Shown: in pieces, positions 1-8,052 of the stretch
Numbering within the stretch: position 1 is the stretch's first letter
How the letters are laid out: each line of letters starts with the position of its first letter
Assembly (NCBI RefSeq): GCF_029968095.1
Contig: NZ_JASCIR010000039.1
Coordinates: 1-39,468 of the forward strand
Source of the DNA: Streptomyces solicavernae
GTDB taxonomy: Bacteria > Actinomycetota > Actinomycetes > Streptomycetales > Streptomycetaceae
Length of the DNA stretch: 39,468 bases
Direction of reading: 5' to 3'
Notes under the pieces: generated by a model
What the model was told of the DNA's origin: nothing
Seen by the model: only the letters and a program-made list of their open reading frames with translations
The model's database searches: none
Position numbers and translations under genes: made by a program

Positions 1-1
1 G

Positions 2-688
2 CACAACCCCACGCTGCAGAACTTCCAGCAGGCCTTCGACGAGCAGCCCCTGCTGCAGGCGATGGTGAACTCGCTGCTCGTGGCCCTGAGCGCGTCCTTG
101 GTAGCCGTCGTCATCGCGACGCCGATGGCGTATGTGATGGCCCGGCACCGCAACCGGCTCGCCAAGGCGGCCACCGGCTGGGTGGTGATCAGCCAGGCCT
201 TCCCGTTCGTCCTGATCATCATCCCGCTGTTCCTGATCCTGAAGAACCTCCACCTGATCAACTCGCTGATCGGCCTGATCATGGTGTACGTGGTCTGGGC
301 CCTGCCGTTCGCGCTGTGGATGCTCGTCGGCTATGTCCGCGCCGTACCACCCGAGTTGGAGGAGGCGGCGGCGGTCGACGGGGCGGGCAAGCTGCGCACG
401 CTGGTCTCGGTGACCGCGCCGCTGCTCGCGCCCGGCATCGTGGCCACCGCGATGTTCGCTTTCATCACCGCATGGAACGAGTTCTTCTTCGCGCTCGTCC
501 TGCTCAAGACCCCGGAGAAGCAGACGTTGCCGGTCATCCTGAACCGCTTCATCGGCGCCGAGGGCGTCGCCGACCTGGGGCCGCTCGCCGCCGCCGCGTT
601 CCTCGCGACCATCCCGTCGCTCGTCATCTTCGCGCTCATCCAGAAGCGCATCACCGGTGGCATGCTGGCCGGGGCGGTGAAGCACTGA
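2..688 (+). CDS. Sugar ABC transporter permease, MalG type (5' end cut by window)
   Basis: This is an inner-membrane permease of a carbohydrate ABC importer. The reading frame is open from base 2, upstream of the first ATG at 62, and the residues before that ATG (TLQNFQQAF) match the usual MalG N-terminal region, so the gene begins outside the window. At least five hydrophobic segments are visible. The EAA loop that docks the ATPase is present (ELEEAAAVDGAGKLRTLV, followed by a conserved PLLAPG). The stop overlaps the start of the binding-protein gene (TGATG), which shows translational coupling in one operon. The substrate cannot be read from the sequence. No ATPase lies in this part of the operon; many Streptomyces sugar importers share one MsiK-type ATPase encoded elsewhere. 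Family confidence is high. Confidence 0.93.
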   Translation, partial: HNPTLQNFQQAFDEQPLLQAMVNSLLVALSASLVAVVIATPMAYVMARHRNRLAKAATGWVVISQAFPFVLIIIPLFLILKNLHLINSLIGLIMVYVVWALPFALWMLVGYVRAVPPELEEAAAVDGAGKLRTLVSVTAPLLAPGIVATAMFAFITAWNEFFFALVLLKTPEKQTLPVILNRFIGAEGVADLGPLAAAAFLATIPSLVIFALIQKRITGGMLAGAVKH

Positions 689-2004
689 TGGCGCCCCGCC
701 CGCGCGTGCGTCTGCGCGCCCGACTCGTCGCCGCCACGGCCACCGCCCTCGGCCTGCTGCTCACCGGATGCTCCGGGGAGCCAGCGGACGGCGGCGGCCG
801 GATCACGCTGCAGTTCCAGTCGCTGGCCTGGCAGAAGGAGTCGGTCGACGCCAACAAGGAGCTGGTGAAGGAGTGGAACGCCGCCCACCCCGACATCCAG
901 GTCAAGTATGTGCAGGGCAGTTGGGACAGTGTGCACGACCAGCTGCTCACCTCCTTCGAGGGCGGCGAGGCGCCGGACATCATCCATGATGCCTCGGACG
1001 ACCTCGCGGACTTCGCGTACGGCGGCTATCTCGCGGACCTGGGGGAGCTGCTGCCGGAGCGCCTGAAGTCGGATATCCCGCAGCGCAGTTGGGAGACGAC
1101 GACCTTCGGGGACGGGATCTACGGCGTCCCGTTCCTGCAGGAGCCGCGCGTCCTGATCGCCAACGCCAAGTGGCTGAAGGAGTCCGGGGTGCGCATTCCC
1201 ACGCCGGACGAGCCCTGGAGCTGGGAGGAGTTCCGGAAGGCCACCGATGAGCTGGGCGGTGGCGCCGGCGACGGAAAGTACGGGGTGGCCTGGCCGCTGA
1301 AGGAGCCGGTGTCGGCCACGTTGAATCTCTCTTTGTCGACAGGCGGCAAGGTTTTCCACCGGGGTGCCGACGGAAAGGTGCAGGTGCGCTTCGACGCCGC
1401 CGACCAGGTGATGCCGAAGACCGTGCACGACCAGGTCAACTCGGACAAGAGCGCGTCGAGTTCGACCCTGGGCATGGGCGGCTCGGACACGCTGCCGGGC
1501 TTCTTCGGCGGCAAGTACGCGATGGTGCCGCTCGGGTTCTCGTACCGGCAGCAGATCGTGCAGCAGGCGCCGGACGGCTTCGACTGGCAGGTGCTGCCCG
1601 CGCCCGCAGGGGTCGACGGGCTGACCCAGGGAGTGAGTCCGCAGACGCTGTCGATCGCGGAGGACAGCCCGCACAAGAGGGAGGCGATGGCCTTCATCGA
1701 CTTCCTGCTGCAGCCGGAGAACATGGTGCGGCTCGCGCGGGGCGACTGGATGCTGCCGACCGGAACCGAGGCGCTGAAGGACCCCGCTCTACATACGAAG
1801 AAGAACGACTGGGCCACGGGTGCGGCGCTCGCGGAGCACCTGCGTTCGGCTCCGGCGCAGTCGGTGCGCGGCTATCCGGAGTGGAAGGACAAGGTGGCGA
1901 CGCCTGCGCTGCAGGAGTACTACAGCGGGGCGATCGACATGGGTGAGCTGAGGAGACGGTTGGTCGAGGACGGGAATCTGGTGCTGGCCCGCTATCAGAG
2001 ATAG
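688..2004 (+). CDS. Extracellular sugar-binding lipoprotein of ABC importer
   Basis: This solute-binding protein (SBP family 1) delivers sugar to the upstream permease. The ATG at 688 overlaps the permease stop. The N-terminus is a lipoprotein signal with several arginines, a hydrophobic stretch and a lipobox LLTGC, so Cys28 should carry the lipid anchor. The mature part, about 410 residues, has the features of the family: an early LQFQSLAWQ strand, an EGGEAPDIIH segment and a late EAMAFIDFLLQPEN helix. The length of 438 aa is normal. No further gene of this operon follows; the next gene has its own promoter about 100 bp downstream. The ligand is unknown. Confidence 0.93.
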   Translation: MAPRPRVRLRARLVAATATALGLLLTGCSGEPADGGGRITLQFQSLAWQKESVDANKELVKEWNAAHPDIQVKYVQGSWDSVHDQLLTSFEGGEAPDIIHDASDDLADFAYGGYLADLGELLPERLKSDIPQRSWETTTFGDGIYGVPFLQEPRVLIANAKWLKESGVRIPTPDEPWSWEEFRKATDELGGGAGDGKYGVAWPLKEPVSATLNLSLSTGGKVFHRGADGKVQVRFDAADQVMPKTVHDQVNSDKSASSSTLGMGGSDTLPGFFGGKYAMVPLGFSYRQQIVQQAPDGFDWQVLPAPAGVDGLTQGVSPQTLSIAEDSPHKREAMAFIDFLLQPENMVRLARGDWMLPTGTEALKDPALHTKKNDWATGAALAEHLRSAPAQSVRGYPEWKDKVATPALQEYYSGAIDMGELRRRLVEDGNLVLARYQR

Positions 2005-2033
2005 CCGCCGTCCTTGTGGGGCGAGGGCTGCGC

Positions 2034-2105
2034 GAGACGGTTCGTCTCTAAAAAGGTTGCACGAGTCTAAAAAGGTTGCACGAGACGTATCGTCTCGCAT
2101 AGTGT
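2034..2105 (+). promoter_or_regulatory. Promoter with two TetR-like operators before the glycosyltransferase
   Basis: Two perfect inverted repeats GAGACG-N3-CGTCTC lie at 2034-2048 and 2082-2096, 48 bp apart. A 19-bp unit beginning TCTAAAAAGG is repeated head to tail at 2047-2065 and 2066-2084. The second palindrome sits exactly between a good -35 (TTGCAC, 2076-2081) and a -10 (TAGTGT, 2100-2105). A repressor bound there would block RNA polymerase. The arms resemble TetR-family operators, but no TetR gene is adjacent. Transcription should start near 2113, the ATG itself. Confidence 0.7.
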
Positions 2106-2112
2106 GGTCGTC

Positions 2113-3318
2113 ATGACCACTCCCCAGCGTGCCCATGTCGCCATGTTCTCCATTGCCGCCCACGGGCACGTGAATCCGAGCCTCGAAGTCATCCGGGAGC
2201 TCGTCGCCCGAGGGCACCGGGTCACGTACGCGATCCCGCACATCTTCGAGGAGAAGGTGGCCGAGACCGGTGCCGAACCCGTGCTCTACACCACGACCCT
2301 GCCCTCCCCGGACGACGACCCGGAGGCCTGGGGCACCACGTTGATCGACAACATCGAGCCCTTCTTCAAGGACGCGGTCAATGCTCTGCCCCAGCTGGCC
2401 AAGGCCTACGAAGGCGACGAGCCCGACCTCGTCCTGCATGACATCACGTCCTACCCGGCGCGGATTCTCGCCCGGCGCTGGGGCGTTCCGGAGATCTCTC
2501 TGTCGCCGAACCTGGTGGCCTGGGAGGGGTCCCAAGAGGAGGTGAGCGAGCCGCTCCACCGCGACCTGAAGGCGAGCGAGCGTGGTCAGGCGTACTTCGC
2601 GAACTTCGAGGCATGGCTGCAGGAGAACGGCATCACCCAGGGGCACGACGCTTTCGTGGGGCGCCCGCCTCGTTCCCTCGTGCTGATCCCCAAGGCGCTG
2701 CAGCCGAACGCCGATCGGGTCGACGAGAGTGTCTACACGTTCGTCGGCGCGTGTCAGGGTGACCGGTCCGCACAGGGCGACTGGCGGCGACCGGCCGAGG
2801 CGGAGAAGGTCGTCCTGGTCTCGCTCGGCTCGTCGTTCACCAAACAGCCGGCCTTCTACCGGGAGTGCATCGAGGCGTTCGGCGACCTGCCGGGCTGGCA
2901 TCTGGTGCTGCAGATCGGGCAGCACGTCGACGCGAGCGAGCTCGGTGAGGTCCCGGCCAACGTCGAAGTCCACCACTGGGTGCCGCAGTTGGCGATCCTG
3001 AAGAAGGCCGACGCGTTCATCACGCACGCCGGGGCGGGCGGCAGCCAGGAGGGCCTGGCCACCGCGACGCCGATGGTGGCCGTGCCGCAGGCCGTCGACC
3101 AGCCCGGCAACGCCGACATGCTGCAGGGGCTCGGCGTGGCCCGGCACATCCCGACCGAGGAGGCGACGGCGGAGATGCTGCGGCGCACCGTGCTCGAACT
3201 CGTCGAGGACCCCGAAGTGGCGCGCCGACTGCGGGCCATTCAGGAGCAGATGGCGACCGAGGGCGGGACGCAGCGAGCCGCAGACCTGATCGATTCCGCG
3301 CTGCCCACTCGGTCGTAG
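2113..3318 (+). CDS. Macrolide-type glycosyltransferase, OleD/Mgt-like
   Basis: This is a GT-B fold, family GT1 enzyme expected to transfer glucose from UDP-glucose to macrolides or other hydroxylated aromatics in the cytoplasm. The 401-residue sequence follows Streptomyces antibioticus OleD closely along its whole length as I recall it. Shared features include the acceptor-side AAHGHVNPSLEVIRELVARG with its catalytic His, the VLHDITSYPAR segment with the partner Asp, and the C-terminal donor site HWVPQLAIL...FITHAGAGGSQEG...PQAVDQPGNA. I chose ATG 2113 over the in-frame GTG 2104, because there is no ribosome-binding site and the -10 box ends 7 nt before the ATG, which suggests a leaderless mRNA. 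It stands alone, so resistance or detoxification is likely rather than biosynthesis. Exact substrates are inferred. Confidence 0.93.
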   Translation: MTTPQRAHVAMFSIAAHGHVNPSLEVIRELVARGHRVTYAIPHIFEEKVAETGAEPVLYTTTLPSPDDDPEAWGTTLIDNIEPFFKDAVNALPQLAKAYEGDEPDLVLHDITSYPARILARRWGVPEISLSPNLVAWEGSQEEVSEPLHRDLKASERGQAYFANFEAWLQENGITQGHDAFVGRPPRSLVLIPKALQPNADRVDESVYTFVGACQGDRSAQGDWRRPAEAEKVVLVSLGSSFTKQPAFYRECIEAFGDLPGWHLVLQIGQHVDASELGEVPANVEVHHWVPQLAILKKADAFITHAGAGGSQEGLATATPMVAVPQAVDQPGNADMLQGLGVARHIPTEEATAEMLRRTVLELVEDPEVARRLRAIQEQMATEGGTQRAADLIDSALPTRS

Positions 3319-3378
3319 CCCGCGACGCCTGCGAGGCCCGGCCGGCCGGTGGCGGGACGAGGGGCGGCGAGCCGGAGG

Positions 3379-3433
3379 GGCCCAGAGGCCTGAAGCCTGG
3401 AGTGGTAACGCTCAGGTAACAGGCCTCTGGGCC
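3379..3433 (+). terminator. Inverted repeat with 14-bp perfect arms, terminator-like
   Basis: GGCCCAGAGGCCTG at 3379-3392 pairs perfectly with 3420-3433 across a 27-nt loop. It lies 60 bp after the glycosyltransferase stop, so it most simply ends that transcript. No U-tract follows and the loop is unusually long, so a structured leader for the next gene is an alternative. Confidence 0.5.
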
Positions 3434-3565
3434 ACCAAGGGCATTGACTCGTCTGGGAACTGTGACCCTTACCTCCGGGTAAAGGTTGCACGCGGCGCTT
3501 CTTGTGCCTTGGGCAACGGCCTTCTTAGCGTGAAGTGAACTCCACTCGAACGCCGGGAAGTTGAC

Positions 3566-4540
3566 ATGCGCCGAGACATACCACCTCTCTCCGAGGTACG
3601 CCGCATCACCGAGAAGAAGCGCGACGCCTGGTGGACCGTGCTCCTGGTCGACCCAGTCGCGACACCGCTGGTGCGGCAGACCGCGATGCGCACCCGTATC
3701 ACCCCGAACCAGATCACGTGGGGCGCGTTCCTGCTCGGACTCGTGTCCGCCGCGTGCTTCGCCATGGCCGACTGGCGCTGGCTGATCGCGGGCGCGGTCG
3801 TCTACCACCTGAGCTTCATCCTCGACTGCATGGACGGCAAGGTCGCGCGGCTGACCGGTACCGGCTCCGTCTTCGGCGCCTGGCTCGACTTCGTCTTCGA
3901 CCGGATCAGAGTCATGGTCTGCTCGGTCGCCCTGATGGCGGGCCAGTATCAGCGGACCGGCGAGACCATCTACATCTGGCTCGCCCTCGTGGTCATCGGC
4001 CTCGACACGCTTCGGTACATCAACTCCCTGGAGATCTTCAAGATCCGCCATTCCATGCGCAAGCAGATCAAGTCCCGCATGCGTGAGGCCCGGCGGGCCG
4101 AGAACCAGGCAGAGCTGGCGTTCATGGAAGACCTGCTGCGCGAGAACCCCGCAGCGGACATCGAGCAGGATCTGCAGGCTGCTGGGCGCGGGGCCGAGGG
4201 GCCGACGGCCGAGCCTGTCGCTTCCGCCGGTGCCCCGACCAGGGCGCAAGTCGTCGACCTGCACCAGGAGTTCCGCCACCGCTTTCCGTGGTACCTGCGT
4301 TGTCGCTCGTATCTGCTGAGCAAGCGGATTCGTACGCACCTCGTGAGCGGTATCGAGTTCCAGATGGGCGTCTTCATGATCGGCCCACTCTTCGACGTGG
4401 TGATTCCCGCGACGATCGTCTCCGGTGCGCTGCTGCTCGTCTTCGAACTCGCCATCATCTACAAGTTGTTGCTCTCCACCCGTGACTTCACGCGCACGAT
4501 CGACAGCTTTGAGCAGCGAAAGCTCGCGGCCGCCGCCTGA
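3566..4540 (+). CDS. CDP-alcohol phosphatidyltransferase family membrane protein
   Basis: This integral membrane enzyme should move a phosphoalcohol from a CDP-alcohol to an acceptor, as in phospholipid head-group synthesis. The family signature DGx2ARx8Gx3Dx3D is complete, starting at DGKVAR near residue 90; its aspartates bind the two metal ions. Hydrophobic segments flank it. A charged central region of about 100 residues (KQIKSRMREARR onwards) separates the catalytic half from a C-terminal membrane pair, an insertion larger than in plain PgsA-type enzymes. The ATG at 3566 has a GGGAAG ribosome-binding site 6 nt upstream. It stands alone between two terminators. The alcohol used (inositol, glycerol or another) cannot be told. 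Confidence 0.88.
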   Translation: MRRDIPPLSEVRRITEKKRDAWWTVLLVDPVATPLVRQTAMRTRITPNQITWGAFLLGLVSAACFAMADWRWLIAGAVVYHLSFILDCMDGKVARLTGTGSVFGAWLDFVFDRIRVMVCSVALMAGQYQRTGETIYIWLALVVIGLDTLRYINSLEIFKIRHSMRKQIKSRMREARRAENQAELAFMEDLLRENPAADIEQDLQAAGRGAEGPTAEPVASAGAPTRAQVVDLHQEFRHRFPWYLRCRSYLLSKRIRTHLVSGIEFQMGVFMIGPLFDVVIPATIVSGALLLVFELAIIYKLLLSTRDFTRTIDSFEQRKLAAAA

Positions 4541-4640
4541 CCGTTCCGATTTCGTGCAGCGATCTGACCGGATGCCAGCGGATCTGTCCTGATTTCTTAA
4601 GTGACCTTTTTAGCCAATTGTTTCGGTCGGTCGAGAGGAT

Positions 4641-4686
4641 CTCAGGGGTGCCCCTGAGGGCGCTCTGCGTTATGCGCAGAGCGCCC
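4641..4686 (+). terminator. Double hairpin terminator after the CDP-alcohol transferase
   Basis: Two hairpins share one base. CTCAGGGG/CCCCTGAG (4641-4658) has only a 2-nt loop, and GGGCGCTCTGCG/CGCAGAGCGCCC (4658-4686) has a 5-nt loop followed by a T-rich TATTTGTTATT. The second is a strong intrinsic terminator. The pair fills much of the 321-bp gap before the protease gene. Confidence 0.85.
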
Positions 4687-4772
4687 TATTTGTTATTACG
4701 GAACCTTGTTGAACAAGTCACAGCTGTATGTAGCTATTGATCTGCGCGCGTCAATCCGACAGGGTTTCGTCC

Positions 4773-4807
4773 CAACCCCCGGAGATCTTCCGGATCTACG
4801 GGGGTTG
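4773..4807 (+). promoter_or_regulatory. 5' UTR hairpin upstream of the subtilisin gene
   Basis: CAACCCCCG (4773-4781) pairs with CGGGGGTTG (4799-4807). After one G:A mismatch, AGATC (4783-4787) pairs with GATCT (4793-4797) around a TTCCG loop. It lies 55 nt before the ATG and well before the GAGGAG ribosome-binding site, so it probably belongs to the untranslated leader and may act in mRNA stability or control. Confidence 0.45.
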
Positions 4808-4861
4808 AGGCAGTAACGCTTACCCCCCACAACCCCCCACACCACGAGGAGACCCCTCTTC

Positions 4862-6070
4862 ATGGCAACTCACAAGCGTGCTCGTTCCCTCAAGCTCACT
4901 GCGGCGATAGCCACCGCTGCGACCGCCGTGGGCGTCACCGTTTTCGCGACCTCCTTCGCCGGCGCCGCGCCGGTCGCCGAGGGCAAGATCTACGGTGCCA
5001 ACGCCAAGGGCGCTGTGGTCGGCAGCTACATCGTCATGCTCGACGACAAGGCCAAGAAGAGCAGCAAGAAGGACCTCGCCAAGGAGTACGGCGGCACCCT
5101 CAAGCGCAACTACGACTCGGCCGTCAACGGCTTCTCCGCCTCCGGCCTTTCGGAGACCGAGGCCAAGCGCCTGGCCGCCGACCCGGCCGTGTCGAAGGTC
5201 GTCCAGAACAAGAAGTTCACGATCAACGCCACCCAGGACAACCCGCCGTCGTGGGGTCTGGACCGCATCGACCAGGCCGACACCGAGGGCGACAAGAAGT
5301 ACACGTACCCCGACTCCGCCGGTGAGGGCGTCACCGCGTACGTCATCGACACCGGTGTCCGCATCAGCCACAAGGACTTCGAGGGCCGCGCCGAGTACGG
5401 CTTCGACGCCATCGACAACGACGACAGCGCCGACGACGGCAACGGCCACGGCACGCACGTCGCCGGCACCATCGCGGGCGCTGCCCACGGGGTTGCCAAG
5501 AAGGCCAAGATCGTCGCCGTCCGCGTTCTGGACGACAACGGCTCCGGCACCACCGCGGGTGTGGTCGCCGGCATCGACTGGGTCACCGAGAATCACGAAG
5601 GCCCGTCCGTCGCCAACATGAGCCTCGGCGGCGGCGCCGACGAGGCCCTCGACGCGGCCGTCCGCAAGTCCATCGCCGCCGGTGTCACCTACGGTGTCGC
5701 CGCGGGCAACGAGTCCACGGACGCCGGCCAGGGTTCCCCGGCGCGCGTGAAGGAGGCCATCACGGTCGCCTCCTCCACCAACACCGACCAGCAGTCCGAC
5801 TTCTCGAACTTCGGTGAGGTCGTGGACATCTACGCTCCGGGTTCGGACATCACGTCCGCCTGGAACACCGGTGACGACGCCACCAACACCATTTCCGGTA
5901 CGTCGATGGCGACCCCGCACGTCGTGGGTGCCGCCGCCGTCTACCTCGGTGGTCACCAGGACGCCACGCCGGAGCAGGTCGCCACGGCCCTGACCGAGGG
6001 CGCCACGCCGGACAAGATCACCAACCCGAGCGAGGGCACGCCGAACAAGCTGCTCAAGGTCGTCGAGTAA
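4862..6070 (+). CDS. Secreted S8 family subtilisin-like serine protease
   Basis: This is an exported endopeptidase made as a pre-pro-enzyme. A signal peptide covers about residues 1-36 (positive RAR/K start, hydrophobic core, AGAAPVAE cleavage area). An inhibitor I9 propeptide follows (SYIVMLDDKAK to KKFTINA, about 55-123). The mature domain carries the full triad: Asp163 in VIDTGV, His196 in GHGTHVAGT and Ser348 in GTSMATPH, plus oxyanion Asn283 in AAGNES. The family is proteinase K/aqualysin-like. The length of 402 aa is typical. A GAGGAG ribosome-binding site precedes ATG 4862, and its 5' leader holds a strong hairpin. It is flanked by terminators and so is monocistronic. The high lysine and aspartate content fits a soluble extracellular protein. 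Confidence 0.96.
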   Translation: MATHKRARSLKLTAAIATAATAVGVTVFATSFAGAAPVAEGKIYGANAKGAVVGSYIVMLDDKAKKSSKKDLAKEYGGTLKRNYDSAVNGFSASGLSETEAKRLAADPAVSKVVQNKKFTINATQDNPPSWGLDRIDQADTEGDKKYTYPDSAGEGVTAYVIDTGVRISHKDFEGRAEYGFDAIDNDDSADDGNGHGTHVAGTIAGAAHGVAKKAKIVAVRVLDDNGSGTTAGVVAGIDWVTENHEGPSVANMSLGGGADEALDAAVRKSIAAGVTYGVAAGNESTDAGQGSPARVKEAITVASSTNTDQQSDFSNFGEVVDIYAPGSDITSAWNTGDDATNTISGTSMATPHVVGAAAVYLGGHQDATPEQVATALTEGATPDKITNPSEGTPNKLLKVVE

Positions 6071-6092
6071 CACCTCCTCGATGTGCTGACAG

Positions 6093-6134
6093 CCCCTCGG
6101 ACCGCCCCCGTATCGAGTCGGCCGGGCCGAGGGG
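6093..6134 (+). terminator. Stem-loop after the protease gene
   Basis: CCCCTCGG (6093-6100) pairs with CCGAGGGG (6127-6134) across a 26-nt GC-rich loop, 22 bp after the protease stop. No U-tract follows. It probably acts as a weak terminator or 3' end stabiliser ahead of the stronger hairpin at 6263. Confidence 0.5.
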
Positions 6135-6262
6135 AGCCGAGGCGGAATCCGGCGCCCCGGTCGGGGACGACCTCCCGGACCTGACGTCGCGACCGAACCT
6201 CACAGCGCAGTGAAGGGCTTTTGGGGCCTGCTTCCCCGGACTCCGGGACTCCTTCCCGGACC

Positions 6263-6306
6263 GGCGGCCGTCGTGCCGACCCCCACGGGGCACGACGGCC
6301 GCCTTT
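6263..6306 (+). terminator. Intrinsic terminator with 15-bp perfect stem
   Basis: GGCGGCCGTCGTGCC (6263-6277) pairs perfectly with 6289-6303 around an 11-nt loop and is followed by TTT. It ends the protease transcript and isolates the downstream pair of genes. Confidence 0.85.
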
Positions 6307-6353
6307 CTGCGCGTGGTACGCGACTCCTGGGCGGGCCTGTCTAGGGTGTGGCC

Positions 6354-6899
6354 ATGACGATATATGCGGTGCTGCTGCGCGGGATCAATGTGGGCGGCCA
6401 CAAGAAGGTCCCGATGGCCGAACTCCGCTCTCTCCTCTCGGACATGGGCTTCGCCGGCGTGCGTACGCACCTGCAGAGCGGCAACGCCGTCTTCGACAGC
6501 GACCACGGTGACGAGGACTCCCTGGCCGCCGACATCTCCACCGCACTCGCGGAGCACTTCGGCTTCGCCATGGACGTCCTGGTCCGCAACGGCGACTACC
6601 TGCGGGCCGTCGCCGACGCCTGCCCCTATCCCGCGGACGAACTCGAACCGAAGCAGCTGCACGTCACCTACTTCTCCGAACACGTACGACCCGAACAGCT
6701 CGCCTCCGTCGACCCCCTGGCGTACGCGCCCGAGGACTACAAGGTCGGCGACCGGGCGCTGTACCTCTACGCGCCGGACGGCCTCGGCCGCTCCAAGCTC
6801 GCCCCCGCACTCGCCCGGCCCTCGCTCATGAAGGGCGTCATCGCCACCAGCCGCAACTGGAACACCGTCCTCAAACTCGTGGAGCTCACCCGTGCCTGA
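6354..6899 (+). CDS. DUF1697 family protein
   Basis: A 181-residue cytoplasmic protein of the DUF1697 family, whose biochemical role is unknown. Its N-terminus YAVLLRGINVGG is the family hallmark, followed by ELRSLLSDMGF, THLQSGNAVF and a C-terminal ATSRNWNTVLKL. I prefer ATG 6354 to the in-frame GTG 6348. There is no ribosome-binding site, and a TAGGGT box at 6342-6347 ends 6 nt before the ATG, as in leaderless Streptomyces genes. Its stop overlaps the next start by 8 bp, so the two genes are cotranscribed. Confidence 0.88.
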   Translation: MTIYAVLLRGINVGGHKKVPMAELRSLLSDMGFAGVRTHLQSGNAVFDSDHGDEDSLAADISTALAEHFGFAMDVLVRNGDYLRAVADACPYPADELEPKQLHVTYFSEHVRPEQLASVDPLAYAPEDYKVGDRALYLYAPDGLGRSKLAPALARPSLMKGVIATSRNWNTVLKLVELTRA

Positions 6900-7365
6900 G
6901 ACCTTGCCCGCCGTCGAGGCGGCCATCGAGGGTGAACTGCGCCTGCTCGCACCCGAAGTGCGCCGCTCGCCCAAGCTGCTCGGCGCTCTGCTCCATCCTG
7001 ATTTCTCGGAGATCGGCGCATCGGGGCGACGCTGGGACCGGGAAGCGATCATCGCCGCGCTCTCCGCGCAGGACGAACCGGGGCACCGACCCATCACCAC
7101 CTCCCGGATGCGTGGCGTCCAGCTCGCGGACGACCTGGTCCATCTGACCTTCGACACCGATGACAACGGCCGTACGGCGCACCGTAGTTCCCTGTGGCGG
7201 CTCACTCGAAAGGGTTGGCTCCTCTGGTTCCACCAGGGCACCCCGTTCACTGTTGATCCGGGACCTTCCACCGCTGATCCGGGACCGTCCATCGGTGGTC
7301 CGGGACCGTCCGCCGCTGGTCCGGGACCGTCCGTCGCTGGTCCGGACCGGCGGGGGCGGGCCTGA
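6892..7365 (+). CDS. SnoaL/DUF4440-like small protein with repeat tail
   Basis: The first 120 residues look like the DUF4440/NTF2-like fold: EAAIEGELRLL, LLHPDFSEIGASGRRWDREAI, a THLTFDTDD-type strand and SSLWRLTRKGWLLWFHQGTPF. Such proteins bind small ligands or act as simple enzymes; no catalytic role can be assigned. The start is GTG 6892, overlapping the DUF1697 stop. The C-terminus is odd: four tandem copies of a 7-residue unit (DPGPSTA, DPGPSIG, GPGPSAA, GPGPSVA), encoded by a 21-bp DNA repeat at 7255-7338, give a flexible Pro/Gly/Ser tail not usual in the family. Confidence 0.75.
   Translation: MPETLPAVEAAIEGELRLLAPEVRRSPKLLGALLHPDFSEIGASGRRWDREAIIAALSAQDEPGHRPITTSRMRGVQLADDLVHLTFDTDDNGRTAHRSSLWRLTRKGWLLWFHQGTPFTVDPGPSTADPGPSIGGPGPSAAGPGPSVAGPDRRGRA
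7255..7338 (+). repeat. 21-bp tandem repeat, four copies, inside a coding region
   Basis: Copies of GATCCGGGACCGTCCACCGCT, with a few changes, sit head to tail at 7255, 7276, 7297 and 7318. The period is a multiple of three, so copy changes lengthen or shorten the protein tail without a frameshift. Confidence 0.9.
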
Positions 7366-7497
7366 GCGGTGCCGACCAGGGCGCCCGAGAGTTATCCACA
7401 GGAATTAGTGATTCCGGATGGAGATCGGGATTTCGGTCTAGCGTGAGGGGCGAAGCAGCAGATCCACGCACACGAAATTCCTTACGGGGGTGAGGAG

Positions 7498-7819
7498 ATG
7501 CACGGGGCTTGCCGTTCATCGGCATCAGCACACTCGTCTACGGCCTGGTCGGGCTGGTCGTCCTGACGGTCAGCGTCGTCCGGATGCGGACGGGGGAAGC
7601 GGAGCCGGAAGCGCCTTCGGGGACAGCGCCGCACACGCAGCCGCACACGCCGAGCTGGGCCGAGCCCACAGCCCGGTCCAGGCGTCGATCGAGGCGGTCG
7701 TCGCCAAGGGCCCGGCCCCGATCAGCCCGGGTCCGCTCAGCCCAGCCGCACCCGGTCCATCCACGTGTCAGGAACGCCACGGCCAACCATCTGGCGGCGA
7801 CCACCAGGGGAGGGGCGCG
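7498..7819 (+). pseudogene. Frameshifted small membrane-anchored protein (remnant)
   Basis: A good ribosome-binding region (GGGGTGAGGAG) stands before ATG 7498, but that frame stops soon. One frame over, from TTG 7509, the sequence reads PFIGISTLVYGLVGLVVLTVSVV, a clear single membrane segment. A second frame change near 7600-7650 is needed to keep coding-like sequence (AHAELGRAHSPVQASIEAVV) up to the following glycosyltransferase start. At least one base seems lost near 7508. The TTG at 7509 with an 11-nt spacer could still be used for a short 104-aa product. No family recognised. Confidence 0.45.
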
Positions 7820-8052
7820 ATGAGGACGACGGACACCAGGACGACACTCACCGGCGGGCGCCGCCAGACCGTCACCGTCATCGTGCCCGCGCACAACGAG
7901 GAGGCCGGCTGTCGGCGACGCTCGAATCGCTGGCCGCGCAGACCGTGCAGCCGCAGCAGGTCGTCGTGGTCGACGACGCCTCGGACGAGGGCACCGGCGA
8001 GGTCGTCGCGGCATACGGAGCCCGGTTCCTCAGGCCGCCGCGCAACCACCGC
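7820..8052 (+). pseudogene. Family 2 glycosyltransferase, frameshifted and truncated by an IS
   Basis: From ATG 7820 the product reads RRQTVTVIVPAHNEEAG, the start of a GT-A fold glycosyltransferase. Near 7909 one base is missing. In the next frame the protein continues as LSATLESLAAQTVQPQQ, then VVVVDDASDEGTGEVVAAYG, the nucleotide-sugar binding region with its DDASDEGT motif. Homology stops at about residue 77 (FLRPPRNH), where the reversed end of a degenerate transposase begins. The remaining two thirds of the gene are not found in the window. The gene is dead by frameshift and by insertion or deletion. Confidence 0.8.

Noticed and set aside
331..1674. Long minus-strand frame over the sugar-binding protein
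   Set aside because: It is a shadow of two clear plus-strand genes.
4820..6073. Minus-strand frame over the protease
   Set aside because: It is a low-complexity Gly/Val/Asp-rich shadow of the subtilisin gene.
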